From NCBI RefSeq assembly GCF_008035925.1, contig NZ_CP036264.1, forward strand, positions 209,774-273,773: a DNA stretch of 64,000 bases, in the 5' to 3' direction. Below the pieces are notes generated by a model. The model was not told the origin of the DNA and made no database searches. It was given only the letters and a program-made list of their open reading frames with translations. Made by a program: the position numbers and the translations under genes. The DNA comes from Stieleria maiorica. Its GTDB lineage: Bacteria > Planctomycetota > Planctomycetia > Pirellulales > Pirellulaceae. Below, piece after piece: positions 54,430-62,595 of this stretch; the stretch's first letter is position 1; each line of letters starts with the position of its first letter.

Positions 54430-54862
54430 GTTGGGTCTCCTGTCAAACAAACTCTAGAAGGGCTCGCCGACGCATCCAAGTCGGGGACGCGAGCAGCCGT
54501 GGAAGTGTGTCGCAATTCGCATTCCGACCGGTCCGGTGTGCATTGGACCGCGACGTCCGCCTCACGGGGCTAGCGACGTTTGGGCGAACTTTCGACAGCA
54601 TGGTCGCTGAGGGACCAGTTGGACAGATGAACCGACAGGCCGCCGGCGTCACGCGAAGTGGCAGTGAAGAAGAACGATGTTTCAATCCGACAACATGGCA
54701 TCCTCGCTGATGCTTGTTGTTGCTGAACACCTCAATCAAACCCCGATGCGGCACGGATAGCCGGTACGGTACGAAAAGTGCGTCGCTTGAAGACCCCTGT
54801 GTCGCTTCTCGATGAACGTCACGAGCCTCACTACCCCCTGATTGTTTCTGTGGAGATCCAAG
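54430..54862. other. Divergent intergenic region, PRC-barrel / zinc microprotein
   Basis: 433 nt between divergent genes. It should hold both promoters. Short open frames on both strands lack plausible starts. No repeat or RNA motif was recognised. Confidence 0.35.
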
Positions 54863-55036
54863 ATGCCCATCAAAGAAGAACCGCCGAAAACCGGTGACAT
54901 GTATCGATGTCAAACGTGTGATCTGGAGATTCATATCACCCAGCCGTGCAGCTGCGAAACACCGGCGGTCGAATTCACGTGCTGCAACAAGCCGCTGAAA
55001 AAGGTGACGGCGTTGCCGGCCGGAATGCCCACCTGA
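54863..55036 (+). CDS. 57-residue zinc-binding microprotein
   Basis: Starts MPIKEEPPKTGDMYRCQTCDLEIHIT, with GGAG 8 nt before the ATG. Cysteines fall as CQTC, CSC and CC, a pattern like a rubredoxin or desulforedoxin-type knuckle, so it probably binds zinc or iron. The MYRCQTCDLEI-x-PCSC arrangement recalls small metal-knuckle proteins found in stress-response neighbourhoods. It lies between the PRC-barrel gene (divergent) and the BON protein gene (184 nt downstream, same strand). Function unknown. Confidence 0.75.
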   Translation: MPIKEEPPKTGDMYRCQTCDLEIHITQPCSCETPAVEFTCCNKPLKKVTALPAGMPT

Positions 55037-55220
55037 CTTGGAGCACCACACAAGGCCAACCGCTCCACCGAACGCAATTTCATTTTCGGCCTGACGATGC
55101 GTTCGGAGAGTCGCCGTGTTCTCCGAACTCGGTGCTCGAGAAAAGCGAAGTTTTGCCCCACGCCGACTTTGAAAAGGTCGACGACTGTCCGACCCAACCC
55201 CTTCCAACAATGTATTCGCC

Positions 55221-56726
55221 ATGAACTGTCGATCGCTCGCGTTTATCACTCTCTCGTTTTCGGCCGCTGCGTCCATGACGTGGATGTCCGGTCCTCCCTT
55301 TTTCGGCCCGCCGGCGGTGTTCGCCGCCGAGCGGTCGGAGTTTGATCCCGACGAGTTGGAATCGGCGATCAAGGCGGATCTCGACGATGCGGAGTCGTTG
55401 GTGGCCGACCGGATCACCGTCGAAGTGAACGACTCGCTGGTCACGCTCAGTGGAACGGTGTCGAGTTTGATGGAGAAACGCCGCGCGGGTGAAATCGCCA
55501 AACGCACTCGATCGGTCCAAGGGGTGATCAACCAAATTTACGTCGAGCCGACATCCCGCAGCGACGATAAAATTCGCGAGGATGTGTTGATGCGGTTGCG
55601 AGTCAACGACAGTCTGGATCGTCCCGAAATCGTCGTGAATGTCGAAAACGGGAGTGTCGCGATGACCGGGAAAGTCGATTCGCTTGCCGAGAAACGGCTC
55701 GCGGAGACTGCAGCCGCGGGAGTGCGCGGCGTGACGGATGTCCAGAATCAACTGACCGTCGCGCTTGCCAAGCCGCGGACCGACGACGAGCTGCGCGAGG
55801 AGATTCAAGCCCTGATCGTCAACTCGGTGTATTTCGACGACGTGCAAATCCGCGTCGATGTCGAGGATGCCACCGTCAAGCTTACCGGTACGGTCGGGTC
55901 GGCGGCACAAAAAGCCAATCTGATCGAGGCCGCGGAGATTTGGGGCGTCAAAGGCGTCAGTGCCGATCAGGTCACGATCGATCCGGATCGACTCGACCCG
56001 ACGCGGCGCGCCGATCGCTACGCCATCGTGTCCGACCAAACAATCCAGGAATCATTGACCCGTGCGTTTTCGAATGATCCGATCGTGTTTCCGTATGCCG
56101 ACAAGATCAGCCCCAAGGTTCAATCGGGCGTGGTCACGCTGGAGGGGAAAGTCGGACGACTGAGGGTCAAGGAAAAGGCGGAGCGGCTGGCGATGGGGAT
56201 CGTTGGAGTGATGCGGGTAGCCAACGAACTGGACGTGCGATTCGACGGCGACGTGCCGTCCGATGCCGAAATCATCCGGCTCAGTCAAGCTGCTCTGGCG
56301 CGGAGTCCGAATCTGGATCGACGCGATTTCCGCATCCACTGTCAAGCAGCCCACGTCAGTTTGTACGGACTGGTCGAGAGTCGTTTCGAGAAAGAGTTGG
56401 CCGAATGGATCGTCGACGGCGTTCCAGGGGTGGTTCATGTGAACAACGCCCTGGCGGTCAACGCCCAATGGGAACCGAAGGCGGACGAGGAAATTCGGAA
56501 GGATTTGGAGCGGAAACTCAAGTTTGCACTGTTTGACACCTCCAACGAAATTGAGGTGGAAGTCGCCGATGGGGTCGCCATTCTGACCGGTGAAGTGGAC
56601 ACGTGGCGGCAGTGGCAGAGCGCGGTGAATTTGGCGATCGAAGCCGGCGCACGCGATCCACACAACCTGCTGAACGTTCGCATGCACCCGCCGCACGGTG
56701 CGTCACGGATCTACGTGCCCCGCTGA
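55221..56726 (+). CDS. Exported protein with about six BON domains
   Basis: A 501-aa protein with a signal peptide (MNCRSLAFITLSFSAAASMTWM...VFAAE). It is followed by consecutive BON domains, each with the pattern xVxVxxGxVxLxGxVxSxxEKxxAExxAxxVxGVxxVxNxLxV. Examples are ITVEVNDSLVTLSGTVSSLMEKRR, IVVNVENGSVAMTGKVDSLAEKR, IRVDVEDATVKLTGTVGSAAQKA and IEVEVADGVAILTGEVDTWRQW. BON domains bind membranes or surfaces, and OsmY-like proteins with them respond to osmotic stress. It is periplasmic. The six-fold repetition is longer than the usual two. Confidence 0.9.
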   Translation: MNCRSLAFITLSFSAAASMTWMSGPPFFGPPAVFAAERSEFDPDELESAIKADLDDAESLVADRITVEVNDSLVTLSGTVSSLMEKRRAGEIAKRTRSVQGVINQIYVEPTSRSDDKIREDVLMRLRVNDSLDRPEIVVNVENGSVAMTGKVDSLAEKRLAETAAAGVRGVTDVQNQLTVALAKPRTDDELREEIQALIVNSVYFDDVQIRVDVEDATVKLTGTVGSAAQKANLIEAAEIWGVKGVSADQVTIDPDRLDPTRRADRYAIVSDQTIQESLTRAFSNDPIVFPYADKISPKVQSGVVTLEGKVGRLRVKEKAERLAMGIVGVMRVANELDVRFDGDVPSDAEIIRLSQAALARSPNLDRRDFRIHCQAAHVSLYGLVESRFEKELAEWIVDGVPGVVHVNNALAVNAQWEPKADEEIRKDLERKLKFALFDTSNEIEVEVADGVAILTGEVDTWRQWQSAVNLAIEAGARDPHNLLNVRMHPPHGASRIYVPR

Positions 56727-56948
56727 TCTTGTCAGCACGTGGAGAAAGCCAGCGGCGGTCAGCAATGCCAGCACGACGCGTAAGCCAGTGGCCAGGTGAT
56801 GATGCCAGCACGCGGCGTAAGCCAGTGGCCGGGTGGTGATGCCAGCACGCGGCGTAAGCCAGTGGCCGGGTGATGTTGCTAGCACGTGGCGTAAGCGAGT
56901 GGCCAGGTGGTGATGCCAGCACGTGGCGTAAGCCAGTGGCCGGGTGGT
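56727..56948. repeat. Tandem array of 37-bp repeats
   Basis: Five head-to-tail 37-bp units start at 56764, 56801, 56838, 56875 and 56912 (core GATGCCAGCACGTGGCGTAA and CCAGTGGCCGGGTG). A degenerate unit precedes them at 56727. The units abut without spacers, so this is not a CRISPR array. Long open frames on the minus strand here are only the translated repeat. Confidence 0.8.
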
Positions 56949-56969
56949 GATGGTGGCGTGAAGTGGGGC

Positions 56970-57146
56970 CGCTCGCTCACGCTTCCCGCTGGCATGGGTC
57001 GCTCGCTGACGCTTCCCGCTGGCATGGGTCGCTCGCTGACGCTTCCCGCTGGCATGGGTCGCTCGCTGACGCTTCCCGCTGGCAAGGCCGCTCGCTGACG
57101 CTTCCCGCTGGCATGGCCGCTCGTTGACGCGTCCCGCTGGTAGGGC
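56970..57146. repeat. Tandem array of 29-30-bp repeats
   Basis: Six units start at 56970, 57000, 57030, 57060, 57089 and 57118. The core is CGCTCGCTGACGCTTCCCGC followed by TGGCATGG. A related phrase (GTTGACGCTTGCCGCTGG) occurs at 61.46 kb on the other side of the LptD-like gene. The array ends about 120 nt before that gene. The remaining 57147-57267 shows no clear signal. Confidence 0.8.
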
Positions 57147-57267
57147 GGTTTCTCCAGGTTCCGCTTGTGACGGATCCCCGTGACTTCGTAGGATCGCGCG
57201 ATCGACGACCGGTGAACGTACGCGCCGGTCGAAAAACCCTTCATCGCACCCGATCCCGACACGCAAT

Positions 57268-60200
57268 TTGGCCGGCACGGACGCCATCGCCGATTCGCCT
57301 CCATCGACCGCCCGGAACCCCTCCGAGCGATCACCCGGGGGGCCTGCGCGAGGACCAAAGTTTTGCTTGCATTTGGCGGCGATCTGGCTGATTGCGACCT
57401 CTTTCGTTGCCCAACGTTCACTGGCCGAAGGACCGGACGATTCCATTCGGGCCAGCGGAAACACGATCTATCGTTGGCAGATCGACGGCGCCGACGCTTC
57501 GCTACTGGAGGGTGATTGCGTCCTGCGGCACAATGCTCAGGAGATTCGAGCCGATCGCGTGTTGATCGTGTCCGATGGTCCGCACGGCCGGGTGCGTAAT
57601 CGGCTGGTCATCGAAGGCCGTCGCCGCAACGACGGCAGCGTCGACCCGACACCGCGGACGGCGACTTGCACGACCACCGACGCCCCCTCGCTCCAGGCTC
57701 CCAACTACCGCGGCAAACCGGATCAACGTCCGTTTCTTTTCGAGTTTCTGCCGTCCGGTGCGATCCAGGCCGTGGGTGCGACGCCACCGACGGGCGCATC
57801 GCAACACGACGATGTGCTGAACCAGGTTCAGTTCACACAACCGGTCCCCGATCCCGGCGTCACGGACAACCCGTCGACGATCCCCTCGCCGACGCTCGTG
57901 CCCACCCTTGCTCCGCCGACCAACAGCTTGGCCCCCCTTCAGCCCATGGCTCCTTCGGGCGGATTACCGTTGGCGACCGACTCGCCGCCGCCGATGGTTT
58001 TCGAAGACGGTGCGACCAGCGGCGGAACTCAGTTCTTCTTTGGTGGCGGCAGCAAGAGTGTCGAAATCGACGCCCGTGGTGCTTCACATCCGCCGATCAT
58101 CGATAGTGTCCTGCGTCCTGAAACGAACGAACAAGTCATCCTGGCGCGCGGCGGTGTGACGATCCGCGTCCGCGATGTGTCGGCCCAATTTGACGACGGC
58201 CGGTTCATGAATTTTGGCACGGTGACCATTTCCGCCGACCGCGTCGTGGGATGGTTGCCGAACCTGTCACACGTTTTCGATGGAACCGCCGACCTGTCGG
58301 CCGCCGAAGGCGAATTGTACCTCGAAGGCGACATTGTGTTCCGGCAGGGAGACAATGTGATTTACGCCGATTCGATGTTTTATAACGTCACCCGTGAAAC
58401 CGGGATGGTGTTGGATGCCGAAGCGATCACCACGGTGCCGGAATACCAGGGCGTGGTGCGTTTGAAAGCCGAAGTCTTGCAGCAGGTCGCACGCGGAAAC
58501 TACCGCGCCTTCGATGCCGCCGTGACCAGCAGCCGGATGGGCGTGCCGCGGTACTGGTTGCAGAGTGAACAGTTGGAGTTCTTTGAACGGACCCGCACGC
58601 TGATCGACCCGCGAACCGGATTGTTGGTCGCCGACAAAGACCCGTTTGTCCGCAGTAACAACAGTTTCGTGTTCCTGGGAGGCATTCCCATTTTTTACTG
58701 GCCGCAATTCTCGACCAGTCTGGAACGCCCGGTGTTTTACGTCACCGACATCAAGATCAATAACGACAGCAACTTCGGAACCCAAGTCATGCTGGACTGG
58801 GACGTGTTCCAGCTGTTCGGGATCGACAACGTGCCCAAGGGCGTCGACTGGGAAATCTCCACGGACTACTTGAGTGATCGTGGACCTGCGTTTGGCACGC
58901 ATCTGGAATACGATCTTCCAGGGTTGTTCAGCATTCCCGGCCGCACCCGCGGCATGTTGGACGTATGGGGCATCCATGACAGCGGGCGAGACCGGCTGGG
59001 GCGAGACCGTTTGTCGTTGCAGCCGGAAACGAAAAACCGAGGTCGGGCGTTGCTGCGTCATCGTCAACAATTGGCCAACGACTACGAATTCATCGCGCAA
59101 TCGGGTTGGTTGAGTGATCGAAATTTTCTGGAACAGTACCTGGAGAACGAGTGGGACAATGATCCCGACCATGTCACCGGGTTGCGGCTTCGCAAGTACC
59201 ACCACAATCAGCTGTTCGATTTGGCCGCCAATGCCCAGGTCAATGATTTCTTCCAGGAAACCGAACGGCTGCCGGCGCTGAATCACTATCTGTTCGGCGG
59301 GACATTTTTACAGGAGCGATTGACGTGGCAGATGCACAACCACGCGTCGTATTCAAAGTTGAATGTTGCCGACGCACCGATCGATCCGGCCGAAGCGGCC
59401 AACTACTTTCCGTTGCCGGGTGAAGTCGCCGGTGACGGGTTGGTCGCATCGACGCGGCAAGAGCTATCGATGGGCGTGCCGCTGGGGCCGTTCCACTTCC
59501 GTCCCGTCGCCTCTGTCGAAGCCGCCCACTACGGGGAAGCGGCCGACGGCGAGTCGCTGACGCGATTGCTCGGCCAAGCGGGACTTCAATTCAATTTTCC
59601 GATGGTCCGCATCGATCCGACCATCCAAAGCAGTTTGCTGAACATGCGCGGGCTGGCCCACAAGGTGGATTGGACGGCCGAATACTGGTACGCCGACAGC
59701 GATACCGATCTGGACGAATTGCCGCTTTACGATCGCCTGGACGATAACGCCCAGGAACAGTTTCGCCGACGCTTCATCGGCACGACCTTCGGCGGCAGTT
59801 TGCCCAGTCAGTTTGATCCCAGAACGTATGCCTTTCGCCAGGGGATCCAGCGCGGCGTGGCCAGCCCCAGCGACGTGATCGCCGACGACCTGCAACAACT
59901 GCGGTTGGGGCTGCACCAACGTTTCCAAACCAAACGCGGATTGCCGGGTCGCGAACGAATCGTCGATGTGATGCAGCTGGACTTCGACACCATCTTGTTC
60001 CCCAAGTCCGATCGAGACAACTTTGGTGAAGCGGTCGGTCCGACGACGTACGATTTTCGCTATCACCTCGGCGACCGTTATTCGATCTTGAGTGACGGCT
60101 ACATCGACTTCTTCGACGGCGGATTACGATCGATCAGCGCGGGATTGCGGACCAGCCGGCCGGGTGTCAGTGACACCTACATCGGGCTGCTGTCACTCGA

Positions 60201-60492
60201 AGGCCCGATCAGCAGCACGGTGCTGCGGACCACGTACGATTACCGCATGAATGAAAAGTGGATCTTCTCCGGCGGCATGACCTATGACTTCGGCAACACC
60301 GGTTCGGTCGGACAGTCGTACGGGTTGACACGCATCGGCGAATCGATGTTGTTGCGGGTCAACATCAACGTCGACACCGGACGAGACAACGTGGGCGTCG
60401 GATTCCTGATCGAACCCCGCTTCTTCGCCCGCAACCTGGGCAACATCGGCGGCGGTCTGATCCCACCGCCGGGGATCGAAGGGTTGGAGTAA
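57268..60492 (+). CDS. lptD: LptD/OstA-like outer-membrane beta-barrel protein
   Basis: About 1074 aa. A signal-like segment (LHLAAIWLIATSFVAQRSLAEG) comes at residues about 34-55. Two OstA/LptA-like jellyroll regions follow (DASLLEGDCVLRHNAQEIRADRVLI at about 75; and YLEGDIVFRQGDNVIYADSMFYNVTRETGMVLDAEA at about 352), split by a Pro-rich linker. The LptD core then begins at RYWLQSEQLEFFERTRTLIDPRTGLLVADKDPFVRSNNSFVFLGGIPIFYWPQF, with a beta-strand-rich barrel to the C-terminus. LptD inserts lipopolysaccharide into the outer membrane. The start is uncertain: TTG 57268 is the first possible one after an upstream stop, and TTG 57367 is an alternative. Confidence 0.8.
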   Translation: MAGTDAIADSPPSTARNPSERSPGGPARGPKFCLHLAAIWLIATSFVAQRSLAEGPDDSIRASGNTIYRWQIDGADASLLEGDCVLRHNAQEIRADRVLIVSDGPHGRVRNRLVIEGRRRNDGSVDPTPRTATCTTTDAPSLQAPNYRGKPDQRPFLFEFLPSGAIQAVGATPPTGASQHDDVLNQVQFTQPVPDPGVTDNPSTIPSPTLVPTLAPPTNSLAPLQPMAPSGGLPLATDSPPPMVFEDGATSGGTQFFFGGGSKSVEIDARGASHPPIIDSVLRPETNEQVILARGGVTIRVRDVSAQFDDGRFMNFGTVTISADRVVGWLPNLSHVFDGTADLSAAEGELYLEGDIVFRQGDNVIYADSMFYNVTRETGMVLDAEAITTVPEYQGVVRLKAEVLQQVARGNYRAFDAAVTSSRMGVPRYWLQSEQLEFFERTRTLIDPRTGLLVADKDPFVRSNNSFVFLGGIPIFYWPQFSTSLERPVFYVTDIKINNDSNFGTQVMLDWDVFQLFGIDNVPKGVDWEISTDYLSDRGPAFGTHLEYDLPGLFSIPGRTRGMLDVWGIHDSGRDRLGRDRLSLQPETKNRGRALLRHRQQLANDYEFIAQSGWLSDRNFLEQYLENEWDNDPDHVTGLRLRKYHHNQLFDLAANAQVNDFFQETERLPALNHYLFGGTFLQERLTWQMHNHASYSKLNVADAPIDPAEAANYFPLPGEVAGDGLVASTRQELSMGVPLGPFHFRPVASVEAAHYGEAADGESLTRLLGQAGLQFNFPMVRIDPTIQSSLLNMRGLAHKVDWTAEYWYADSDTDLDELPLYDRLDDNAQEQFRRRFIGTTFGGSLPSQFDPRTYAFRQGIQRGVASPSDVIADDLQQLRLGLHQRFQTKRGLPGRERIVDVMQLDFDTILFPKSDRDNFGEAVGPTTYDFRYHLGDRYSILSDGYIDFFDGGLRSISAGLRTSRPGVSDTYIGLLSLEGPISSTVLRTTYDYRMNEKWIFSGGMTYDFGNTGSVGQSYGLTRIGESMLLRVNINVDTGRDNVGVGFLIEPRFFARNLGNIGGGLIPPPGIEGLE

Positions 60493-60536
60493 GAAGAGCG
60501 GGATCGGTGTTGGTGTGCAGGCTTTGGCCGCCCAGG

Positions 60537-60555
60537 GTCGCTGCGTCGCAGCGAC
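60537..60555. repeat. Perfect 9-bp palindrome after the LptD-like gene
   Basis: GTCGCTGCG-T-CGCAGCGAC, 44 nt after the stop. It can form a hairpin but has no T-tract, so a terminator role is unproven. The 60493-60807 gap otherwise holds only the 75-nt element at 60651. Confidence 0.4.
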
Positions 60556-60650
60556 AGGGAATCGCTGAAAGGAACCGTCCAGCTTAGGGCGGAGGCGAAA
60601 CGCGACGAATCCAAATGATCTGGCCAATTGGGTAAGAGGTGGTCGGTGGA

Positions 60651-60725
60651 TGGGTGTACGACGTCCTTTCTAGGTCGTCGCGCTGAGCCCCACGGGCGAC
60701 GGCCCGGAAGGGCCATCGTACCCCA
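60651..60725. repeat. Long palindromic intergenic element, copy 2 (inverted)
   Basis: It starts GTGTACGACGTCCTTTC and ends GGAAGGGCCATCGTACCCCA. Its reverse complement aligns with 53556-53633 almost end to end, including GTACGATGGCCCTTCCGGGC and GAAAGGACGTCGT. The two halves (GTACGA-G-CC-TTC--GG-CGTCGC) pair with each other, giving a long imperfect hairpin. Confidence 0.65.
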
Positions 60726-60807
60726 CGAAAAGCATCGCCCTACGCTGGACAGTCCCTCAACGCTAGACACCAACGCTTACTGATTGTTTGTTGCAGCCCC
60801 GGCCGAG

Positions 60808-61134
60808 TTACGAGGTCTGGTCGTTGACCCACGATGCGTAGTCTGGATCGATGTCGACGCTTTGAAGGATCACGATTTGTGGGACGTCGTAGGGATGCAG
60901 CTCGCGCAGTGTCTGTTTGAGTCGCCCCTGTTGCCCGGCCGCGGTCTTGATGACCAGACGGTATTCCGGTTCGCAACACACGCGTCCTTCCCAGCAGTAA
61001 TGACTTTCGATTGGGGCATCGATCTGCACGCAGGCGGCGACGCGACGCTCCAGCAATGCCTGGGCGATCGCGCGGGCCTGTTGCTGATCGGCAACCGTGG
61101 TCAAACACACCAGAACATCGGTCGGTTGGGTCAT
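60808..61134 (-). CDS. cutA: CutA family divalent-cation-tolerance-like protein
   Basis: A 108-aa protein starting MTQPTDVLVCLTTVADQQQARAIAQALLERRVAACVQI. CutA marks: VLVCLTTVAD at the first strand, AACVQIDAPIESHYCWEG, RLVIKTAAG, and LHPYDVPQIVILQS near the end. CutA is a trimeric PII-fold protein that binds metals such as copper; its physiological role is unsettled. The length is normal for the family. The ATG at 61134 removes an upstream open extension that is only translated repeat. It stands alone on the minus strand. Confidence 0.94.
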   Translation of the reverse strand: MTQPTDVLVCLTTVADQQQARAIAQALLERRVAACVQIDAPIESHYCWEGRVCCEPEYRLVIKTAAGQQGRLKQTLRELHPYDVPQIVILQSVDIDPDYASWVNDQTS

Positions 61135-61184
61135 TGCTTGGTCACTCGCGGATGGAGGGTTGGGGAGGTCATGGGCCGGTCGCT

Positions 61185-61474
61185 GACAGTGCGGTCCTCG
61201 TTGCATGGCTCCGCCACGCGCAGGGTATGTGCACGCGAGGCGGAGCCTCCGAATCAGTGTGTCCCCAGGCGGAGCCCAGGGACAAGGCCGGAAGACGGGG
61301 CGGTCGTTGACAGTGCGGTCCTCGTTGCATGGCTCCGCCGTGCAACGCAATGTTTGCGTGGCTCCGCCACGCGCAGGGTGTGTGCACGCGAGGCGGAGCC
61401 TCCGAATCAGTGTGTCCCCAGGCGGAGCCCGGGGACAAGGCCGGAAGACGGGGCGGTCGTTGACGCTTGCCGCT
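61185..61474. repeat. Duplicated repeat block with GGCGGAGCCTCC palindromes
   Basis: About 105 nt at 61207-61311 recurs at 61360-61465 with only a few differences (period 153 nt). Each copy has GGCTCCGCCACGCGCAGGGT, GAGGCGGAGCCTCC, CCAGGCGGAGCCC and GGCCGGAAGACGGGGCGGTC. A further unit GACAGTGCGGTCCTCGTTGC is at 61185 and 61309. It ends with GTTGACGCTTGCCGCTGG, related to the 30-bp array at 57 kb. The block lies in the 61135-61683 gap upstream of both cutA and the ferritin-like gene; their promoters must lie at its edges. Confidence 0.75.
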
Positions 61475-61683
61475 GGGATTCTGGGGCGGCTTTTTGAGAA
61501 AGGATTTCAACAAATTGCCGCCTTGCCGGCAAGCTGTCTCGAACGGTTCTCAACAAGGCGTCGGTCGGGAACGAGTTTCGAAAAATCGGTTCACCTTGCC
61601 TCAAATATCGGTTGCCTGCGAGCCGACTGGAGCGCTATGGTGAATGATTCAATGGACAACAATCCCCAACTGGAGAAATACAA

Positions 61684-62136
61684 ATGGACAACGAAGCCGT
61701 CATCGCCCAACTGAATGAATGTCTCAAACACGAATGGACGGGTGTCGCCCAGTACTCCCAAGCGAGTTTCATCGTGGAAGGTGTGTGGCGCGAAGTGTAT
61801 GCCAAGACGTTCATGGACAACGCCGAAGAATCGTTCGGCCACGCCAAACTGGTCGGCGACAAGATCGTCGCACTCGGCGGTGTGCCCGCCGCAACGCGCA
61901 ATGAGATCAAGCAGACGCGTGACTTGCAGGAGATCCTGCAGAACAGCTTGGACTTCGAATCGAAGGCCGTGGAGATGTACACCAAGGCGCTGGAAATGGC
62001 CGAGGGCAATCGCCCGCTGGTGATCTTCCTGGAAAACATCTTGGAAGAAGAACAAGAGGGTGTCGACGAGTTCACCAAATTGCTGCGAAACAGCGACACC
62101 AGCGTCGCCGCCAGCGTCGACAGCAAAACGGCCTAG
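61684..62136 (+). CDS. Ferritin-like (bacterioferritin-type) four-helix protein
   Basis: A 150-aa protein with GGAG 9 nt before the ATG. Four helices carry the di-iron pattern: Glu in LKHEWTGVAQYSQAS, ExxH in NAEESFGHAKLVGDKI, Glu in LDFESKAVEMYTKA and a C-terminal LENILEEEQEGVDEF. In bacterioferritin the last helix has ExxH; here the His position appears to be Glu, so the metal site differs from the standard one. No haem-ligand Met is evident at the usual place. It may store or oxidise iron, or act in stress protection. It is a single-gene unit. Confidence 0.85.
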   Translation: MDNEAVIAQLNECLKHEWTGVAQYSQASFIVEGVWREVYAKTFMDNAEESFGHAKLVGDKIVALGGVPAATRNEIKQTRDLQEILQNSLDFESKAVEMYTKALEMAEGNRPLVIFLENILEEEQEGVDEFTKLLRNSDTSVAASVDSKTA

Positions 62137-62168
62137 TATTCCCGTCTCGCCTTAAGATTCGGGTCATC

Positions 62169-62236
62169 GGTAGTGGACGACGCGAGGAGTCCTCGCGGTG
62201 CGCCATCCGAAGGGACTCGTCGCCTCGTCCACTACC
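62169..62236. repeat. Inverted repeat of the GTAGTGGACGAGGCGACGAG family
   Basis: The arms GTAGTGGACGACGCGAGGAG (62170) and CTCGTCGCCTCGTCCACTAC (62216) are near-complementary over about 22 nt. The same sequence is at 40443-40470. It lies 32 nt after the stop of the ferritin-like gene and could also work as a transcription stop, although there is no T-tract. Confidence 0.6.
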
Positions 62237-62276
62237 CGAACATTAAGCTGCGGCAGAATAATCGACGCCGTTGAGA

Positions 62277-62365
62277 GGGATCTGCCTTCGGCTCGAAGGT
62301 GGATCCCTGACTGGTACGGCATGCTCTGCATGCCATCATTTTCTTACCCCCGAAATCTTCTTACC
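62277..62365. repeat. Hairpin and TTTCTTACC repeats before the last gene
   Basis: A compact hairpin at 62277-62307 (GGGATC-TG-CCTTCG/CGAAGG-TG-GATCCC) is followed by GGCATG...CATGCC. Then comes TTTTCTTACCC...AAATCTTCTTACC (62339-62365), which matches one arm of the inverted pair at 40.34-40.43 kb. The rest of the 62137-62595 gap (62366-62595) should hold the promoter of the last gene; nothing else was recognised. Confidence 0.5.
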
Positions 62366-62595
62366 AGATTTCCGCGGGCGGCTCGTCAATTAGGTGCCGC
62401 TAGCCAGGCGTCGCCGGACCGGTCAAAACGCTCTATTTGACCGAAAATTCTCCGATTCTCCTAAGAAATCCGCACGCCCTTCGTCCTTCTCAGCGGCTAC
62501 GTTAAACCATCAGGCGCCCACGTTGTCGCTCGTCTGCTTTTTTGTGCTACGAATCGAGAATTCGGTCCCTCTACGTCACCCACCGGTGATCTGTC

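Noticed and set aside
54443..55531. Minus-strand frame across the zinc microprotein and the BON gene start
   Set aside because: Low-complexity, covers well-supported plus-strand starts, no domain.
56727..57146. Possible CRISPR array
   Set aside because: Units abut head to tail with no unique spacers, and no cas genes are present.
56703..57464. Minus-strand frame with repeated SGKRQRATHA-type peptide
   Set aside because: It is a direct translation of the 30- and 37-bp DNA repeats, whose unit lengths drift (29/30 nt), so no protein repeat is being kept.
61135..61714. Open frames on both strands through the duplicated block before the ferritin-like gene
   Set aside because: Translations are repeat-derived and would add implausible N-termini to cutA or overlap the ferritin-like start.
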